From Pseudomonadota bacterium (GTDB lineage Bacteria; Pseudomonadota; Gammaproteobacteria; Burkholderiales; Burkholderiaceae_B), in contig JAEZBO010000211.1 in NCBI GenBank assembly GCA_023427085.1, positions 1-11,114 on the forward strand: a stretch of 11,114 nt of DNA, in the 5' to 3' direction. The position numbers and the translations under genes are program-made. How positions within the stretch are numbered: the first letter of the stretch is position 1; the number at the start of each line of letters is the position of its first letter. A model generated the notes under the pieces. It was given only the letters and a program-made list of their open reading frames with translations, searched no databases and was not told the DNA's origin. Shown here piece by piece: positions 1-6,686 of the stretch.

Positions 1-36
1 CCCCCCCCCCCCGGGCCGCCCCGGGGCGCCCCGCGC
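1..36. other. G/C-only low-complexity edge, probable sequence artefact
   Basis: The first 36 bases contain no A or T and begin with a run of 12 C. Read on the minus strand, the reading frame decays from sensible protein into G-rich codons ending in poly-G, just where a conserved PhoD-like motif should continue. Poly-G at a read end is typical of signal loss in two-colour sequencing chemistry, so this is probably a contig end rather than biology. Confidence 0.55.
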
Positions 37-200
37 CCCACGCCATGGTCGAAACGGACCTGCAGGCGCTCGGGCGCGAACAGGCCGTCGTCGTCGCTGT
101 CATCACTGTTGCTACAGGCCGCCAGCGGCAGCGTCGAGGCGACCGTCAGGCTGCCGGCGGCGCCGCGCAGGAAGCGGCGGCGAGAGGTGGGATGGGACAT
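1..200 (-). CDS. Tat-exported lipoprotein, PhoD-like phosphatase N-terminus (partial)
   Basis: A minus-strand frame opens with ATG at 200-198 and stays open to the window edge (66 codons, 3' end missing). The N-terminus carries a textbook twin-arginine motif, SRRRFLRG (residues 6-13), then a short hydrophobic stretch and a lipobox L26-A27-A28-C29, followed by an acidic SNSDDSDDD linker. This predicts folded export by Tat and lipid attachment at Cys29. Residues 50-54 read FDHGV, which resembles the FxHGVASGDP start of the PhoD alkaline phosphatase/phosphodiesterase family. The next residues (GRGAPRGGPGGGG) do not continue that motif, because positions 1-36 contain only G and C and look corrupted. 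The Tat/lipobox signal is seen directly; the PhoD assignment rests on five residues plus the signal type and is tentative. The gene diverges from dapC, with a 119-nt gap between the starts. No clear Shine-Dalgarno is visible. Confidence 0.6.
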   Translation of the reverse strand, partial: MSHPTSRRRFLRGAAGSLTVASTLPLAACSNSDDSDDDGLFAPERLQVRFDHGVGRGAPRGGPGGG

Positions 201-305
201 GGTCGGGGCGGCGGCAAAGGCGCGCGTGGTTGGGACGGCGGCCAGTTTGGGTGCCGACGATGACAGCCCCATGAATCGCCGCGGGCGCGGGCCCGGCGCA
301 ATTGC

Positions 306-311
306 TAAAAT
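306..311 (+). promoter_or_regulatory. Candidate -10 element of dapC, possibly leaderless
   Basis: TAAAAT lies 8 nt before the dapC ATG at 320 and stands out in a very GC-rich stretch. If it is the -10 hexamer, transcription would begin at or within a few bases of the ATG, giving a leaderless mRNA. This fits the absence of any purine-rich ribosome binding site before dapC. No convincing -35 hexamer is visible, so confidence is low. Confidence 0.35.
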
Positions 312-319
312 CACGCCCC

Positions 320-1516
320 ATGAATCCCCGCCTCGACGCCCTGCACCCCTATCCCTTCGAAAAGCTGCGTCGCCTTCTGGCCGAAGGCGGCCCGGCGCCC
401 GACGGGCTCAAGCCGATCGGCCTGCACATCGGCGAGCCCAAGCACGCCGCGCCCGAACGCGTGAAGGCGGCGCTGGCCGGCGCGATGGACGGCCTGTCGG
501 TCTATCCGCCGACCAAGGGCGACGCCAGCCTGCGCAACACGATCTCGCAATGGCTGAGCCGGCGCTACGACATCGCCCCGCCCGACCCCGAGACCCAGGT
601 GCTGCCGGTGCTGGGCTCGCGCGAGGCGCTGTTCTCGTTTGCGCAGGTGGTGGTCGACCCAGGCGCGCAGGCCCGCGTGGTCTGCCCCAATCCCTTCTAC
701 CAGATCTACGAAGGCGCGGCGCTGCTGGCCGGCGCGACGCCCTACTTCGTCAATGCCGACCCGGCGCGCGACTTCGGCTGCGACTGGAACGCCGTGCCCG
801 ACGAGATCTGGCGGCGCACGCAGCTGCTGTTCGTCTGCTCGCCTGGCAATCCGGCCGGCAACGTGATGTCGCTGGACGAGTGGCGCGAGCTGTTCGCGCT
901 GTCCGACCGCCACGGCTTCGTGATCGCCGCCGACGAGTGCTACTCGGAAATCTACCTCGACGAGACCGATCCGCCGCTGGGCGCGCTGCAGGCGGCGCAG
1001 CGGCTGGGCCGCAACGACTACCGCAACCTGGTGTGTTTCTCGAGCCTGTCCAAGCGCTCGAACGTGCCGGGGCTGCGCTCGGGTTTTGTGGCCGGCGACG
1101 CGACGCTGGTGTCGCGTTTCCTGCTCTATCGCACGTATCATGGCAGTGCCATGAGCCCGCTGGTGACCGCGGCCAGCATCGCGGCCTGGACCGACGAGAC
1201 CCATGTCGAGGCCAACCGCGCCGAGTACCGCGCCAAGTTCGACGCGGTGCTGCCGATCCTGGCACCGGTGCTCGACGTGCGCGCGCCGCAGGCGTCGTTC
1301 TACCTGTGGGCCGGCACGCATGGGCCCGATACGTTCTTTGCCCGCGACCTGCACGCGGCCACCGCGGTCACGGTGCTGCCGGGCAGCCTGCTGGCGCGCG
1401 AAGCGCATGGCACCAATCCGGGCGCGGGGCGCATCCGCATCGCGCTGGTCGCGCCGCTGGCCGACTGTGTCGAGGGCGCGCACCGCATCGCCCGCTTTGC
1501 CCGCAGCCGCGGCTAG
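320..1516 (+). CDS. dapC: N-succinyldiaminopimelate aminotransferase DapC
   Basis: A 398-residue fold-type I PLP aminotransferase. It converts N-succinyl-2-amino-6-oxopimelate plus glutamate to N-succinyl-LL-diaminopimelate and 2-oxoglutarate, in the succinylase branch of lysine/peptidoglycan precursor synthesis, in the cytosol. Visible landmarks are SPGNPAG (residues 174-180, cofactor Asn177), AADECYSE (203-210, with Asp205 and Tyr208 contacting PLP), SLSKRSNVPGLRSGF (242-256, Schiff-base Lys245) and GRIRIAL (370-376, Arg373 as the likely substrate-carboxylate Arg). The N-terminus MNPRLDALHPYPFEKLR is typical of DapC, so the ATG at 320 is preferred over an in-frame TTG at 302 that overlaps the putative -10 element. 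The dapD and dapE genes directly downstream support DapC over a generic aspartate aminotransferase such as the related ArgD-type enzymes. Confidence 0.95.
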   Translation: MNPRLDALHPYPFEKLRRLLAEGGPAPDGLKPIGLHIGEPKHAAPERVKAALAGAMDGLSVYPPTKGDASLRNTISQWLSRRYDIAPPDPETQVLPVLGSREALFSFAQVVVDPGAQARVVCPNPFYQIYEGAALLAGATPYFVNADPARDFGCDWNAVPDEIWRRTQLLFVCSPGNPAGNVMSLDEWRELFALSDRHGFVIAADECYSEIYLDETDPPLGALQAAQRLGRNDYRNLVCFSSLSKRSNVPGLRSGFVAGDATLVSRFLLYRTYHGSAMSPLVTAASIAAWTDETHVEANRAEYRAKFDAVLPILAPVLDVRAPQASFYLWAGTHGPDTFFARDLHAATAVTVLPGSLLAREAHGTNPGAGRIRIALVAPLADCVEGAHRIARFARSRG

Positions 1517-1530
1517 GCGGACACGCGGGG

Positions 1531-1579
1531 CTGGCCGGCGGCAACACGCCGGCCGGGCCCGAGCGGCCCGCAGGGCCGC
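1531..1579 (+). repeat. Two consecutive GC hairpins between dapC and dapD
   Basis: The first hairpin pairs GGCCGGCG (1533-1540) with CGCCGGCC (1547-1554) around the loop GCAACA; the stem extends to 1531/1556 with one G-T pair. The second pairs GCGGCCC (1563-1569) with GGGCCGC (1573-1579) around the loop GCA. Neither is followed by a T-run, so neither is a classical intrinsic terminator. They may stabilise the upstream mRNA 3' end, attenuate read-through into dapD, or have no role. Confidence 0.5.
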
Positions 1580-1636
1580 GACCCGCGCACCACTTGCCGA
1601 CCTGTCCTTTCAACTCAACCACCTGACAACGCCAAC

Positions 1637-2458
1637 ATGACGCTAGATCTGCAATCCACCATCGAAAAGGCCTGGGAAAACCGCGCCGAACTGTCGTCCA
1701 CCGCCTGCGACGCCGCCGTGCGCGAAGCCGTCGAATACACGCTGCACGCGCTCGACGAGGGCCGCCTGCGCGTGGCCGACAAGAGCACCGGCGACTGGAT
1801 CGTGCATCAGTGGATCAAGAAGGCCGTGCTGCTGTCGTTCCGACTGCAGGACAACCGCATCATGGGCCAGGCGCCGCTGCAGTTCTTCGACAAGGTGCCG
1901 CTCAAGTTCGCCGACTACGGCGAGACCGCGTTCAAGACCGGCGGCTACCGCGTGGTGCCGCCGGCGACCGCCCGTTACGGCTCCTTCATCGCCCGCAACG
2001 TGGTGCTGATGCCCTCGTACGTGAACATCGGCGCCTACGTCGACGAAGGCACGATGGTCGACACCTGGGCCACGGTCGGTTCGTGCGCGCAGATCGGCAA
2101 GAACGTCCACCTGTCCGGCGGCGTGGGCATCGGCGGCGTGCTAGAGCCGCTACAGGCCAACCCCACCATCATCGAAGACAACTGCTTCATCGGCGCCCGC
2201 TCGGAAGTCGTCGAAGGCGTGATCGTCGAAGAGAACTCGGTGCTGGCCATGGGCGTGTTCCTGTCGCAAAGCACCAAGATCTACGATCGCGCGACCGGCA
2301 AGATCACCTATGGCCGCGTGCCCTCGGGCTCGGTCGTGGTGCCCGGCTCGCTGCCCTCGGAAGACGGCAGCCACAGCCTGGCCTGCGCCGTGATCGTCAA
2401 GCGCGTCGACGCGCAGACGCGCGCCAAGACCAGCATCAACGAGCTGCTGAGGGCCTGA
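1637..2458 (+). CDS. dapD: Tetrahydrodipicolinate N-succinyltransferase DapD
   Basis: A 273-residue protein, full length for the family (E. coli DapD has 274). It transfers succinyl from succinyl-CoA to tetrahydrodipicolinate, giving the substrate of DapC. Residues 1-100 form the helical N-terminal domain. Residues about 105-235 show the hexapeptide pattern of a left-handed beta-helix, which assembles as a trimer with active sites between subunits. The family core is visible as GTMVDTWATVGSCAQIG (138-154) and FIGARSEVVEGV (184-195). Asp142 and Glu190 align with the Asp/Glu pair implicated in catalysis. The tail ends KTSINELLRA. The ATG at 1637 gives the standard N-terminus, although no Shine-Dalgarno is visible before it (the upstream bases are AC-rich). 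Its stop overlaps the dapE start by one base (TGATG). Confidence 0.97.
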   Translation: MTLDLQSTIEKAWENRAELSSTACDAAVREAVEYTLHALDEGRLRVADKSTGDWIVHQWIKKAVLLSFRLQDNRIMGQAPLQFFDKVPLKFADYGETAFKTGGYRVVPPATARYGSFIARNVVLMPSYVNIGAYVDEGTMVDTWATVGSCAQIGKNVHLSGGVGIGGVLEPLQANPTIIEDNCFIGARSEVVEGVIVEENSVLAMGVFLSQSTKIYDRATGKITYGRVPSGSVVVPGSLPSEDGSHSLACAVIVKRVDAQTRAKTSINELLRA

Positions 2459-3597
2459 TGTCGCAATCCGCCGTCCTGGATCTGGTCAAGGATCTGATCG
2501 CCCGCCCCTCCGTCACTCCCGAGGACATCGGCTGCCAGCAGGTGCTGACGGACCGCCTGGCCGCGTCGGGGTTCGCGCCGCGCACGGTCGCCGGTGGCGG
2601 CGTGACCAACCTGTGGATCCGGCGCGGCAACGCACGCCCGCTGCTGGTGTTCGCCGGTCACACCGATGTGGTGCCGCCCGGTCCGCTCGACAAGTGGACC
2701 AGCCCGCCGTTCGCGCCGACCGAGCGCGACGGCCGCCTGTACGGCCGCGGCGCGGCCGACATGAAGAGCTCGATCGCCGCCTTCACGGTGGCGGCCGAGG
2801 AATTCGTCGCCGCCCATCCCGACCACGTCGGCTCGATCGCCATGCTGATCACGTCTGACGAGGAAGGCCCGGCCGTGCATGGCACCGTGACGGTCTGTCA
2901 GGCGCTGCAGGCCGAAGGCGTGGCGCTCGACTATTGCATCGTCGGCGAGCCGACCTCGGGCGAGCGCCTGGGCGACGTGATCAAGAACGGCCGGCGCGGC
3001 TCGCTGTCGGGCAAGCTGGTGGTGCGCGGCGTGCAAGGCCACGTGGCCTACCCGCAGCTGGCCCGCAATCCGGTGCACGACAGCGCGCCGGCGCTGGCCG
3101 AGCTGGCGGCGCGGCGCTGGGACGACGGCAACGAGTACTTTCCGCCGACGACCTTCCAGATCTCCAACATCCACGGCGGCACCGGCGCGACCAACGTGAT
3201 CCCGGGCGAGGTCGTGATCGACTTCAACTTCCGGTTCTCCACGGCCAGCACGCCCGACGGCCTGAAGGCCAGCGTCGACGAGATACTGGCGCGCCACGGA
3301 CTGGACTACGACATCGCGTGGAGCCTGGGCGGCGAGCCGTTCCTGACGCCGCGCGGCGACCTGAGCACGGCGCTGTGCTCGGCGATCGAAGCCGAGACCG
3401 GCGTGACGGCCGAGCTGTCGACCACCGGTGGCACGTCCGACGGGCGCTTCATCGCCAAGATCTGTCCGCAGGTCATCGAGTTCGGCCCGGGCAACGCCAC
3501 CATCCACAAGGTCGACGAGAACATCCTGCTGGCCGACCTCGAACCGCTCAAGAACATCTACCGGCGCACGCTGGAAAACCTGCTGCTGCCCCGCTGA
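2458..3597 (+). CDS. dapE: Succinyl-diaminopimelate desuccinylase DapE
   Basis: A 379-residue dinuclear zinc M20 amidohydrolase that hydrolyses N-succinyl-LL-DAP to LL-DAP and succinate. The metal and catalytic residues are all present, each one position later than in the Haemophilus influenzae enzyme: His68 in AGHTDVV, bridging Asp101 in GRGAADMKSS, catalytic base Glu135 and ligand Glu136 in TSDEEG, Glu164 in VGEPTS, and His350 in NATIHK. Residues about 178-290 form the lid/dimerisation domain, with GGTGATNVIPG at 240-250. The ATG at 2458-2460 shares its A with the dapD stop codon, so translation is probably coupled to dapD. The frame is open much further upstream inside dapD, but family alignment fixes the start here. 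The N-terminus MSQSAVLDLVKDLIARPSVT is typical of DapE. Confidence 0.97.
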   Translation: MSQSAVLDLVKDLIARPSVTPEDIGCQQVLTDRLAASGFAPRTVAGGGVTNLWIRRGNARPLLVFAGHTDVVPPGPLDKWTSPPFAPTERDGRLYGRGAADMKSSIAAFTVAAEEFVAAHPDHVGSIAMLITSDEEGPAVHGTVTVCQALQAEGVALDYCIVGEPTSGERLGDVIKNGRRGSLSGKLVVRGVQGHVAYPQLARNPVHDSAPALAELAARRWDDGNEYFPPTTFQISNIHGGTGATNVIPGEVVIDFNFRFSTASTPDGLKASVDEILARHGLDYDIAWSLGGEPFLTPRGDLSTALCSAIEAETGVTAELSTTGGTSDGRFIAKICPQVIEFGPGNATIHKVDENILLADLEPLKNIYRRTLENLLLPR

Positions 3598-3603
3598 CGC
3601 GCC

Positions 3604-4500
3604 ATGTACGTATCCGCCCGCAAAGAACTGTTCACCATCCGCGACATGCTGCGCTACGCCGTGTCGCGCTTCCAGGGCGCCAAGCTGCACTTCGGCCACG
3701 GCAGCGACAACGCCTGGGACGAGGCGGTCTACCTGACGCTGCACGCCTTGCACCTGCCGCTCGAGACGCTCGATCCCTTCCTCGATGCGCGGCTGCTGCC
3801 CGAAGAACGCGACCGCGTGCTGGCGCTGATCGAGCGGCGCGTCAACGACCGCCTGCCGGCCGCCTACCTGACGCACGAGGCCTGGCTGCGCGGCCATCGT
3901 TTCTACGTCGACAACCGCGTCATCGTGCCGCGCTCGCCGATCGCCGAGTTGCTCGAGACCGGCCTGTCGCCTTGGGTACGCGATCCGCACGAGGTCGAGG
4001 CCGCGCTGGACATGTGCACCGGCTCGGGCTGCCTGGCGATCCTGGCGGCACTGGCGTTTCCGAACGCCGCGGTCGACGCGGTCGACTACTCGGCCGACGC
4101 GCTCGAGGTGGCACGCCGCAACGTCGACGACTACGGCCTGGCCGAGCGGCTGCAGCTGCATCGCAGCGACCTGTTCGATGCGCTGCCCGAGCGCGCCTAC
4201 CAGGTGATCGTCTGCAACCCGCCCTACGTCAACCAGAACTCGATGGACGCGCTGCCGCGCGAATACCGTCACGAGCCCAACCTGGCGCTGGCCGGCGGCA
4301 GTGACGGCATGGACCTGGTGCGCCGCATCCTGCGCGACGCGCCCCGTTACCTGAGCGAAGACGGCGTGCTGGTGCTGGAGATCGGCCACGAACACGAACA
4401 TTTCGGCCGGGCCTTTCCGCAACTCGAGCCGGTCTGGCTCGAGACCGAAGCCCAGGGCGACCCGATCCTGCTGCTGACCCGCGAGCAACTCGTCTCGTGA
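3604..4500 (+). CDS. prmB: 50S ribosomal protein L3 glutamine methyltransferase PrmB
   Basis: A 298-residue SAM-dependent methyltransferase of the HemK/PrmA-like class that N5-methylates a glutamine of ribosomal protein L3. The helical N-terminal substrate-binding domain (about 1-100) carries FGHGSDNAWDEAVYL (30-44), a signature that separates PrmB from the release-factor enzyme PrmC. The Rossmann domain follows: VPRSPI (108-113), SAM-binding motif I DMCTGSGCLAI (136-146), acidic motif II around VDYS (160-163), and the catalytic NPPY (205-208) that orients the target glutamine amide. The start ATG lies 6 nt after the dapE stop, and the stop overlaps the next gene's GTG by 4 nt (GTGA), indicating one operon. 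Confidence in PrmB over PrmC is high, based on the N-terminal signature. Confidence 0.93.
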   Translation: MYVSARKELFTIRDMLRYAVSRFQGAKLHFGHGSDNAWDEAVYLTLHALHLPLETLDPFLDARLLPEERDRVLALIERRVNDRLPAAYLTHEAWLRGHRFYVDNRVIVPRSPIAELLETGLSPWVRDPHEVEAALDMCTGSGCLAILAALAFPNAAVDAVDYSADALEVARRNVDDYGLAERLQLHRSDLFDALPERAYQVIVCNPPYVNQNSMDALPREYRHEPNLALAGGSDGMDLVRRILRDAPRYLSEDGVLVLEIGHEHEHFGRAFPQLEPVWLETEAQGDPILLLTREQLVS

Positions 4501-6425
4501 TTCGCGCATCTGGCCTGACCCTGCGCCGCGGCACCAAGGTGCTGCTCGATGGCGCCGAATTCGTGGTGCACGCCGGCGAGCGCGTCGGCGTGGTCGGCAA
4601 GAACGGCGCCGGCAAATCGACGCTGTTCGCGCTGCTCAAGGGCGAGATGGACCAGGATGCCGGCACGCTGGACTTCCCGTCCAGCTGGCGCATGGCCAGC
4701 GTGCAGCAGGAATTCGCCACGACCGATCAGGCCGCGCGCGAGTTCGTCATCGACGGCGACACGCATCTGCGCGCGCTGCAACAAGCCCGCGCCGACGTCG
4801 GCGACCACGAGGGCACCCGCATCGCCGAACTGGAAACCGCGCTGGACGAGGCCGGCGCCTGGAACGCCGCGTCGCGCGCCGAGCAATTGCTGGCCGGCCT
4901 GGGGTTCAAACCCGAGGAATGGACCAAGCCGGTCTCGAATTTCTCGGGCGGCTGGCGGGTGCGCATCGCGCTGGCCCGCGCGCTGATGGCGCCGTCCGAA
5001 TTGCTGTTGCTGGACGAGCCGACCAACCACCTGGACCTCGACGCCATGCTGTGGCTCGAACGCTGGCTGGGCGCCTACGCAGGCACGGTGCTGCTGATCT
5101 CGCACGATACCGAGTTTCTCGACACCGTCGCGCGCACGGTGCTGCACTTCGACCAGGGCAAGCTGGTGCGCTACCGCGGCGGCTACCAGGACTTCGTGGT
5201 GCAGCGCGCCGAGCGCCTGCGCCAGGGCCGCATCGCCTGGGAGCGCCAGTCGCGCGAGACCGAAAGACTGCAGGGCTTCATCGACCGCTTCAAGGCCAAG
5301 GCCTCCAAGGCCAAGCAGGCCCAGAGCCGGGTCAAGGCGCTGGCGCGCATGCAGACGCTGGCGCCGTTGCATGCCGAGGCCGGCATCGACATCCGCATCC
5401 CGTCGCCCGAGACCATGCCCGATCCCTTGCTGGTGCTCGAGAAGATGCAGGCCGGCTACATGCTGGCCGATGGCGGGCAGGTCCGCATCCTGGATGGCGT
5501 CGACCTGATGGTGCGCGGCGGCAGCCGCATCGGCATCCTGGGCGCCAACGGCGCCGGCAAGAGCACGCTGGTCAAGGTGCTGGCCGGCGAGATGGCGCCG
5601 CTGGGCGGCGGCCTGCAAGCCTCGCGGGGCCTGCAGATCGGCTATTTCGCGCAGCAGCAGCTCGACGTGCTGAACCTCGATTCGACGCCGCTGGCGCATC
5701 TGGCGAAACTGTCGCCCGACACGCGCGAACAGGAGTTGCGCAACTATCTAGGTGGCTTCGGCTTCTCGGGCAACACCGTGCTCGACCCGGTCGGACCGAT
5801 GTCTGGCGGCGAAAAGGCCCGGCTGGCGCTGTCGCTGATCGTCTGGCAAAAGCCCAACCTGCTGCTGCTGGACGAACCCAGCAACCACTTGGACGTCGAA
5901 ACCCGTGAGGCGCTGGCCGCCGCGCTGGCCGAGTTCGGCGGCAGCATGCTGATGGTCTCGCACGACCGGCACCTGCTGCGCACCACGGTCGATTCGTTCT
6001 GGATCGTGGCCGACGGCACGGTGCGCGAATTCGACGGCGACCTCGAAGACTATCGCGACTGGCTGGCGCAACGGCTGGCGGCCGACCGGCGCGAGCAGCG
6101 GTCCGAGAACGCGGCCGATGGCGGCACGACGCCGACGGTCGATCGCAAGGCCCAGAAGCGCGCCGAGGCGGAAGCACGCCAGCGCCTGTCGGTGCTGCGC
6201 AAGCCGATCGAAAAAAAGCTGGCGCAGGTCGAAGCCGAGATGGAGCGCAGCCGCAAGCGGCTGGCCGAACTGGACGCGCTGGTCGCCGATGCCGATCTGT
6301 ATTCGGACGCCCGCCGCGACGAGCGGGTGCGGGTGCTGGCCGAGCATGGCGAAGTCGGTAAACAGCTGGGCGAACAGGAAGAGCGCTGGCTGCTGCTCCA
6401 GGAAGAACTGGACGGCATCACCTAA
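4497..6425 (+). CDS. yheS: ABC-F family ATPase, YheS type
   Basis: A 642-residue soluble protein with two ABC cassettes and no membrane segment, so it is a translation-factor-like ABC-F protein rather than a transporter. Cassette 1 has Walker A GKNGAGKST (34-42), signature FSGGW (149-153) and Walker B LLLLDEPTNHLD (169-180). A basic, helical interdomain linker (about 240-295, containing FIDRFKAKASKAKQAQSR) is the P-site tRNA interaction motif region. Cassette 2 has Walker A GANGAGKST (349-357), signature MSGGEKAR (435-442) and Walker B LLLLDEPSNHLD (455-466), where the usual T of TNHLD is S. A charged coiled-coil tail occupies about 550-642. Length and sequence match E. coli YheS (637 residues) better than Uup or EttA. 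The GTG start at 4497 overlaps the prmB stop in GTGA. Its exact role at the ribosome is not settled by sequence. Confidence 0.9.
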   Translation: MIRASGLTLRRGTKVLLDGAEFVVHAGERVGVVGKNGAGKSTLFALLKGEMDQDAGTLDFPSSWRMASVQQEFATTDQAAREFVIDGDTHLRALQQARADVGDHEGTRIAELETALDEAGAWNAASRAEQLLAGLGFKPEEWTKPVSNFSGGWRVRIALARALMAPSELLLLDEPTNHLDLDAMLWLERWLGAYAGTVLLISHDTEFLDTVARTVLHFDQGKLVRYRGGYQDFVVQRAERLRQGRIAWERQSRETERLQGFIDRFKAKASKAKQAQSRVKALARMQTLAPLHAEAGIDIRIPSPETMPDPLLVLEKMQAGYMLADGGQVRILDGVDLMVRGGSRIGILGANGAGKSTLVKVLAGEMAPLGGGLQASRGLQIGYFAQQQLDVLNLDSTPLAHLAKLSPDTREQELRNYLGGFGFSGNTVLDPVGPMSGGEKARLALSLIVWQKPNLLLLDEPSNHLDVETREALAAALAEFGGSMLMVSHDRHLLRTTVDSFWIVADGTVREFDGDLEDYRDWLAQRLAADRREQRSENAADGGTTPTVDRKAQKRAEAEARQRLSVLRKPIEKKLAQVEAEMERSRKRLAELDALVADADLYSDARRDERVRVLAEHGEVGKQLGEQEERWLLLQEELDGIT

Positions 6426-6428
6426 CAG

Positions 6429-6457
6429 GTGAAATAAAAACAATTATCATTTATCAT
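6429..6457 (+). promoter_or_regulatory. Candidate promoter overlapped by a Fur-box-like sequence
   Basis: Directly after the ABC-F stop lies an AT-rich island. GTGAAA (6429-6434) and TATCAT (6452-6457) are separated by 17 nt and fit -35/-10 spacing; a second TATCAT sits at 6445-6450. The same bases hold, on the reverse strand, tandem heptamers TGATAAA-TGATAAT (6443-6456), resembling the repeated GATAAT units of Fur operators. By eye the best 19-bp alignment to the classical Fur box is about 12 of 19, and 11 of 14 to the 7-1-7 form. A bound Fur protein would cover the promoter. This is a match by reading only, with no matrix score. Confidence 0.45.
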
Positions 6458-6469
6458 GATCGCCAGCAT

Positions 6470-6473
6470 GGAG
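6470..6473 (+). promoter_or_regulatory. Ribosome binding site deciding the small ORF start
   Basis: GGAG lies 9 nt before the ATG at 6483 and is the best Shine-Dalgarno match near this ORF. The two earlier in-frame ATGs lack one: 6456 sits inside the putative -10 element, and 6468 overlaps this GGAG. Confidence 0.5.
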
Positions 6474-6482
6474 CTGACGATC

Positions 6483-6647
6483 ATGAATGCATCGCGCAAA
6501 GCGTTTTTGTCCCATCTTGCCGACCGCCACGCCGCTGGCGCCGGCACCGCCACGCAGCCCGAGCGGCCGCTATCGGTCAGGGTCGCCGCCGTGTCGACCT
6601 ACGTGCTGGCAGTGGTCGGCGTGGCCGCCTGGTTCGGCATCAACTAG
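6483..6647 (+). CDS. Small single-span membrane protein, function unknown
   Basis: A 54-residue ORF that I do not recognise. The N-terminal half is hydrophilic with several basic residues (MNASRKAFLSHLADRH). A short Ala/Gly/Thr/Pro-rich linker follows, then a single hydrophobic helix of about 18 residues (VAAVSTYVLAVVGVAAWFGI, about 34-53) that ends almost at the C-terminus. This layout suggests a tail-anchored small inner-membrane protein with its N-terminus in the cytosol. The ATG at 6483 is chosen for its GGAG at good spacing; an in-frame ATG at 6456 would give 63 residues but lies in the presumed -10 region. The Fur-box-like promoter upstream suggests iron-repressed expression. Nothing in the sequence reveals a biochemical activity. 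Existence as a real gene is supported by promoter, RBS and plausible topology rather than by a known family. Confidence 0.55.
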   Translation: MNASRKAFLSHLADRHAAGAGTATQPERPLSVRVAAVSTYVLAVVGVAAWFGIN

Positions 6648-6659
6648 CTCGTGTCTAGC

Positions 6660-6686
6660 CTGCCGGCCGGTATCCCGGGCCGGCAG
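6660..6686. terminator. Hairpin after the small ORF, possible bidirectional terminator
   Basis: CTGCCGGCC (6660-6668) pairs perfectly with GGCCGGCAG (6678-6686) around a 9-nt loop. It starts 12 nt after the small ORF's stop, between convergent transcription units. No T-run follows on either strand, so termination is unproven. Confidence 0.35.

Noticed and set aside
302..319. A TTG start for dapC six codons upstream of 320
   Set aside because: The TTG overlaps the likely -10 element and the added residues are not part of the DapC N-terminus.
455..466. Serine replacing threonine in the second ABC-F Walker B/TNHLD motif (protein residues 455-466, about nucleotide 5880)
   Set aside because: It is a conservative change in a loop where Ser is tolerated; the catalytic Glu and the Walker A lysine are intact, so loss of activity is not suggested.
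109..1626. A 505-codon plus-strand frame overlapping dapC in another phase, and a 390-codon antisense frame at 311-1483
   Set aside because: The DapC frame carries every aminotransferase motif; these two consist of Arg/Ala-rich sequence without family features.
2308..4509. A 733-codon open frame on the minus strand opposite dapD, dapE and prmB
   Set aside because: It lies antisense to three genes with intact catalytic motifs, and its translation is a low-complexity Arg/Ala/Gly/Gln/Val mix. Long antisense frames are normal in GC-rich coding DNA.
4347..5699. A 450-codon minus-strand frame opposite prmB and the ABC-F gene
   Set aside because: It mirrors the codon bias of the real genes and shows no recognisable domain.
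6456..6482. Earlier in-frame ATGs (6456 and 6468) for the small membrane protein
   Set aside because: 6456 falls in the presumed -10 element and 6468 overlaps the GGAG that serves the ATG at 6483, so the longer versions are less likely, though not excluded.
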